From Aureimonas phyllosphaerae (GTDB lineage: Bacteria > Pseudomonadota > Alphaproteobacteria > Rhizobiales > Rhizobiaceae): a stretch of 64,000 bases of DNA. Below, one piece after another: positions 62,371 to 64,000 of the stretch. Every line of letters starts with the position of its first letter. Positions within the stretch are counted from its first letter, which is position 1. The DNA lies in assembly GCF_900113065.1 (NCBI RefSeq), contig NZ_FOOA01000011.1:1-64000 (forward strand). Direction: 5' to 3'. The notes beneath the pieces were generated by a model. That model worked only from the letters and a program-made list of their open reading frames with translations, was not told the DNA's origin and searched no databases. The position numbers were made by a program, and so were the translations under genes.

Positions 62371-63658
62371 TCGCGCTGGCCTCGCCGCGATAGATGTGAG
62401 CCTCGATCGAGGCGCGCTTCATCTCGATCGAGAAGCCCGGCGCCTGCGGCGGCATGTAGCGACCGCCGCGCACGTCGCAGGGCTCGACGAAATGCTCGTG
62501 GAGGTGATCGACATACTCGGCCACGCGTCCCTCCATCGTGCCGGAGACGACGAGGTAGTCGATCATCGACAGATGCTGCACATACTCGCAGAGGCCGACG
62601 CCGCCGGCATGCGGACAGACGGGCTTCCCGTACTTGGCCGCCATCAGCATGATCGCGAGGTTCTCGTTCAGCCCGCCAACCCGCGCGGCATCGATCTGCA
62701 CTACGTCGATCGCGTCGGCCTGCAGGAACTGCTTGAACATGATCCGGTTCTGGCACATTTCGCCGGTCGCGACCTTGATCGGCGCGACGCCGGCCCTGAT
62801 CTCGCCGTGGCCGAGAACGTCGTCCGGCGACGTCGGCTCCTCGATGAACCAGGGGCGGAACTCGGCGAGATTCCTCACCCAGTCGATCGCTTCGCCGACC
62901 TCCCAGACCTGATTGGCATCGATCATCAGGGTGCGGTCCGGCCCGATCTCCTCGCGCACGATCCGGCAGCGACGGATGTCGTCCTCGAGGTCGCGGCCGA
63001 CCTTCAGCTTGAAGTGCGTCCAGCCCTCCGCCATCCCCTCGCGGCAGAGCCGTCGCATCTTCTCGTCGTCATAGCCGAGCCAGCCGGCCGAGGTCGTGTA
63101 GGTCGGGTAGCCCTTCTGCGAAAGGATCGCGATCCGCTCGGCCTTGCCCTCTTCGGCGCGCTGAAGAATCGCGTGCGCTTCGTCGCGGGTCAACGCGTTC
63201 GACAGGTAGCGGAAATCGATGAGATCGAGGACCTGATCCGGCGTCATGTCGGCGATCAACCGCCAGACCGGCTTGCCTTCGCGCTTGGCCCACAGATCCC
63301 AGACGGCGTTGACCACGGCGCCGATCGCCATGTGCATCACGCCCTTGTCGGGACCGAGCCAGCGCAGCTGGCTGTCGCCCGTGATCCGGCGCCAGAAGCC
63401 GCCCATATCGGCGGCGACATCGCCGATCGACACCCCGACAACGCGCTCGGCGGCGGCGCGAATGGCGGATGTGACGAGATCGTTGCCGCGCCCGATCGTG
63501 AACGCGAGGCCATGCCCTTCGAGATCGCCGTCGGTGCGCAGGACCACGTAGGCCGCTGAGTAGTCCGGGTCCGGGTTCATGGCGTCGGACCCGTCGAGCT
63601 TCATCGACGTGGCGAAGCGAATGTCGAATGTCTCGAAGCTCGTAATTGTGGTGGACAT
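62360..63658 (-). CDS. L-fuconate dehydratase (enolase superfamily)
   Basis: The 432-residue mandelate-racemase-type enzyme dehydrates L-fuconate to 2-keto-3-deoxy-L-fuconate. It has all the catalytic residues: HFKLKVG (KxK), MIDANQVW (Asp), [10 protein letters not shown] (Glu), GEMCQNR (Glu) and [15 protein letters not shown] (His). The N-terminal segment [23 protein letters not shown] is typical of FucD. No fucose dehydrogenase or aldolase gene is in view, so partner genes probably lie beyond the window. The start is ATG 63658, 15 bases from a palindrome shared with the divergent iclR gene. Confidence 0.92.
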   Translation of the reverse strand: MSTTITSFETFDIRFATSMKLDGSDAMNPDPDYSAAYVVLRTDGDLEGHGLAFTIGRGNDLVTSAIRAAAERVVGVSIGDVAADMGGFWRRITGDSQLRWLGPDKGVMHMAIGAVVNAVWDLWAKREGKPVWRLIADMTPDQVLDLIDFRYLSNALTRDEAHAILQRAEEGKAERIAILSQKGYPTYTTSAGWLGYDDEKMRRLCREGMAEGWTHFKLKVGRDLEDDIRRCRIVREEIGPDRTLMIDANQVWEVGEAIDWVRNLAEFRPWFIEEPTSPDDVLGHGEIRAGVAPIKVATGEMCQNRIMFKQFLQADAIDVVQIDAARVGGLNENLAIMLMAAKYGKPVCPHAGGVGLCEYVQHLSMIDYLVVSGTMEGRVAEYVDHLHEHFVEPCDVRGGRYMPPQAPGFSIEMKRASIEAHIYRGEASAIRP

Positions 63659-63673
63659 GCCCGATGATCCCTG

Positions 63674-63685
63674 TTCATATATGAA
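63674..63685. promoter_or_regulatory. Palindromic operator between fucD and the IclR gene
   Basis: TTCATATATGAA is a perfect 12-base palindrome 15 bases upstream of fucD and 24 bases upstream of the divergent IclR-family gene. Close placement to both starts suggests that the IclR protein represses or activates both. It also overlaps an AT-rich -10-like sequence. Confidence 0.7.
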
Positions 63686-63709
63686 AACTGAAATCACCAG
63701 CGGAACTGC

Positions 63710-64000
63710 ATGTCAATCGCGCGCAACGATGCCTCGGCCGAAGATGCCGCCCGCTACAGCGCCCCGGCGCTGGAGAAGGGGCTGGACATCCTCGAGCATC
63801 TATCGTCGACGCGCGCAGCCCTGAACCTCGGCGAACTTGCCGATGCCCTGGGGCGCACGCGAAGCGAGATTTTCCGGATGGTGGCGGTGCTGGAAGCACG
63901 CGGCTATCTCGACCGCGAGGGGACCGACCGGTTCGTCGTCGCGGACAAGCTGTTCCGCCTCGGACTGAATCGTCCGCTCCACAGGTCCCTTACCGAAGCC
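63710..64000 (+). CDS. IclR family transcriptional regulator (partial, 3' end outside window)
   Basis: 97 codons are visible, open to the window edge. The winged-helix domain begins after a short polar N-terminus, with [15 protein letters not shown] (about 19-33), [30 protein letters not shown] (40-69) and a wing ending KLFRLGLN. IclR regulators sense aromatic or sugar-acid ligands through a C-terminal GAF-like domain not seen here. It is divergent from fucD and probably responds to an L-fucose-derived acid. The ATG at 63710 is supported by GCGGAA upstream. Confidence 0.88.
   Translation, partial: MSIARNDASAEDAARYSAPALEKGLDILEHLSSTRAALNLGELADALGRTRSEIFRMVAVLEARGYLDREGTDRFVVADKLFRLGLNRPLHRSLTEA

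Noticed and set aside
1-64000. Mobile elements, CRISPR, tRNA or rRNA genes
   Set aside because: Read for terminal repeats, transposase or integrase motifs, regular direct-repeat arrays and tRNA arms; none was convincing.

Overview
This 64-kb window is a gene-dense, high-GC stretch of an alphaproteobacterial chromosome, most likely from the order Hyphomicrobiales (Rhizobiales). Several things point there: DUF6101 and DUF1344 proteins, a ChvE-type sugar-binding protein next to gguA/gguB and a GguC-like gene, an HWE-family histidine kinase paired with a FATGUY single-domain receiver, an ArsR-methyltransferase fusion ahead of metF, and the gene order fabI / phosphatase / aroC / deacetylase-like / xseB / dxs / tlyA. 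The family (perhaps Aurantimonadaceae-like) is a guess. I see no insertion sequence, prophage, integrase, CRISPR array, rRNA or tRNA gene, and no compositional island. Coding density is very high, with many 4-base stop/start overlaps.

Layout. 1-9139: mostly plus-strand housekeeping genes (DnaJ-like C-terminus, fabI, histidine phosphatase, aroC, deacetylase-like enzyme, xseB, dxs, TlyA, an RlmD-like RNA methyltransferase, DedA). 9136-17410: a minus-strand fatty-acid beta-oxidation cluster (acyl-CoA dehydrogenase, thiolase, FadB/J-like fusion, second acyl-CoA dehydrogenase, isomerase-like crotonase). 17510-28685: purD, ubiA, DUF6101, an FAD-linked hydroxyacid dehydrogenase, Sua5, a secreted GH25 protein, glyS, a zinc metallopeptidase and DUF4112. 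28689-33166: polyamine decarboxylase with a structured leader, a 28-residue membrane peptide, metF with its ArsR-methyltransferase, TrmO and DUF2293. 33174-42821: MOSC, DedA, receiver plus HWE kinase, EttA, Dabb, secreted RNase T2, alpha/beta hydrolase, and a membrane-anchored ClpP-like protein paired with a four-helix membrane protein. 42914-49012: GntR regulator, thiOSGE under a TPP riboswitch, KefB/YbaL-type antiporter, DUF2218.

49154-60699 is a minus-strand sugar locus: a ChvE/GguA/GguB ABC importer and genes for oxidative (De Ley-Doudoroff type) catabolism of galactose or arabinose. These are a sugar 1-dehydrogenase, mutarotase, lactonase, IlvD/Edd dehydratase, KDGal kinase and KDPGal aldolase, plus a GguC/AraD1 protein. 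Imported aldose would be oxidised to the lactone, hydrolysed, dehydrated, phosphorylated and cleaved to pyruvate and glyceraldehyde 3-phosphate. 60973-64000 holds a MATE exporter, an L-fuconate dehydratase and a divergent IclR regulator cut by the window edge.

The most useful non-coding signals are: a TPP riboswitch with a hairpin on the thiO ribosome-binding site; a structured leader before the ornithine decarboxylase; an ACGT-type palindrome in two fatty-acid promoters; a palindrome in front of the arsR-methyltransferase/metF operon; a word shared by the chvE and gguC promoters; and a perfect palindrome between fucD and iclR. No spectacular new system is evident. The least explained unit is the ClpP-like protein plus four-helix membrane protein pair at 40677-42821.
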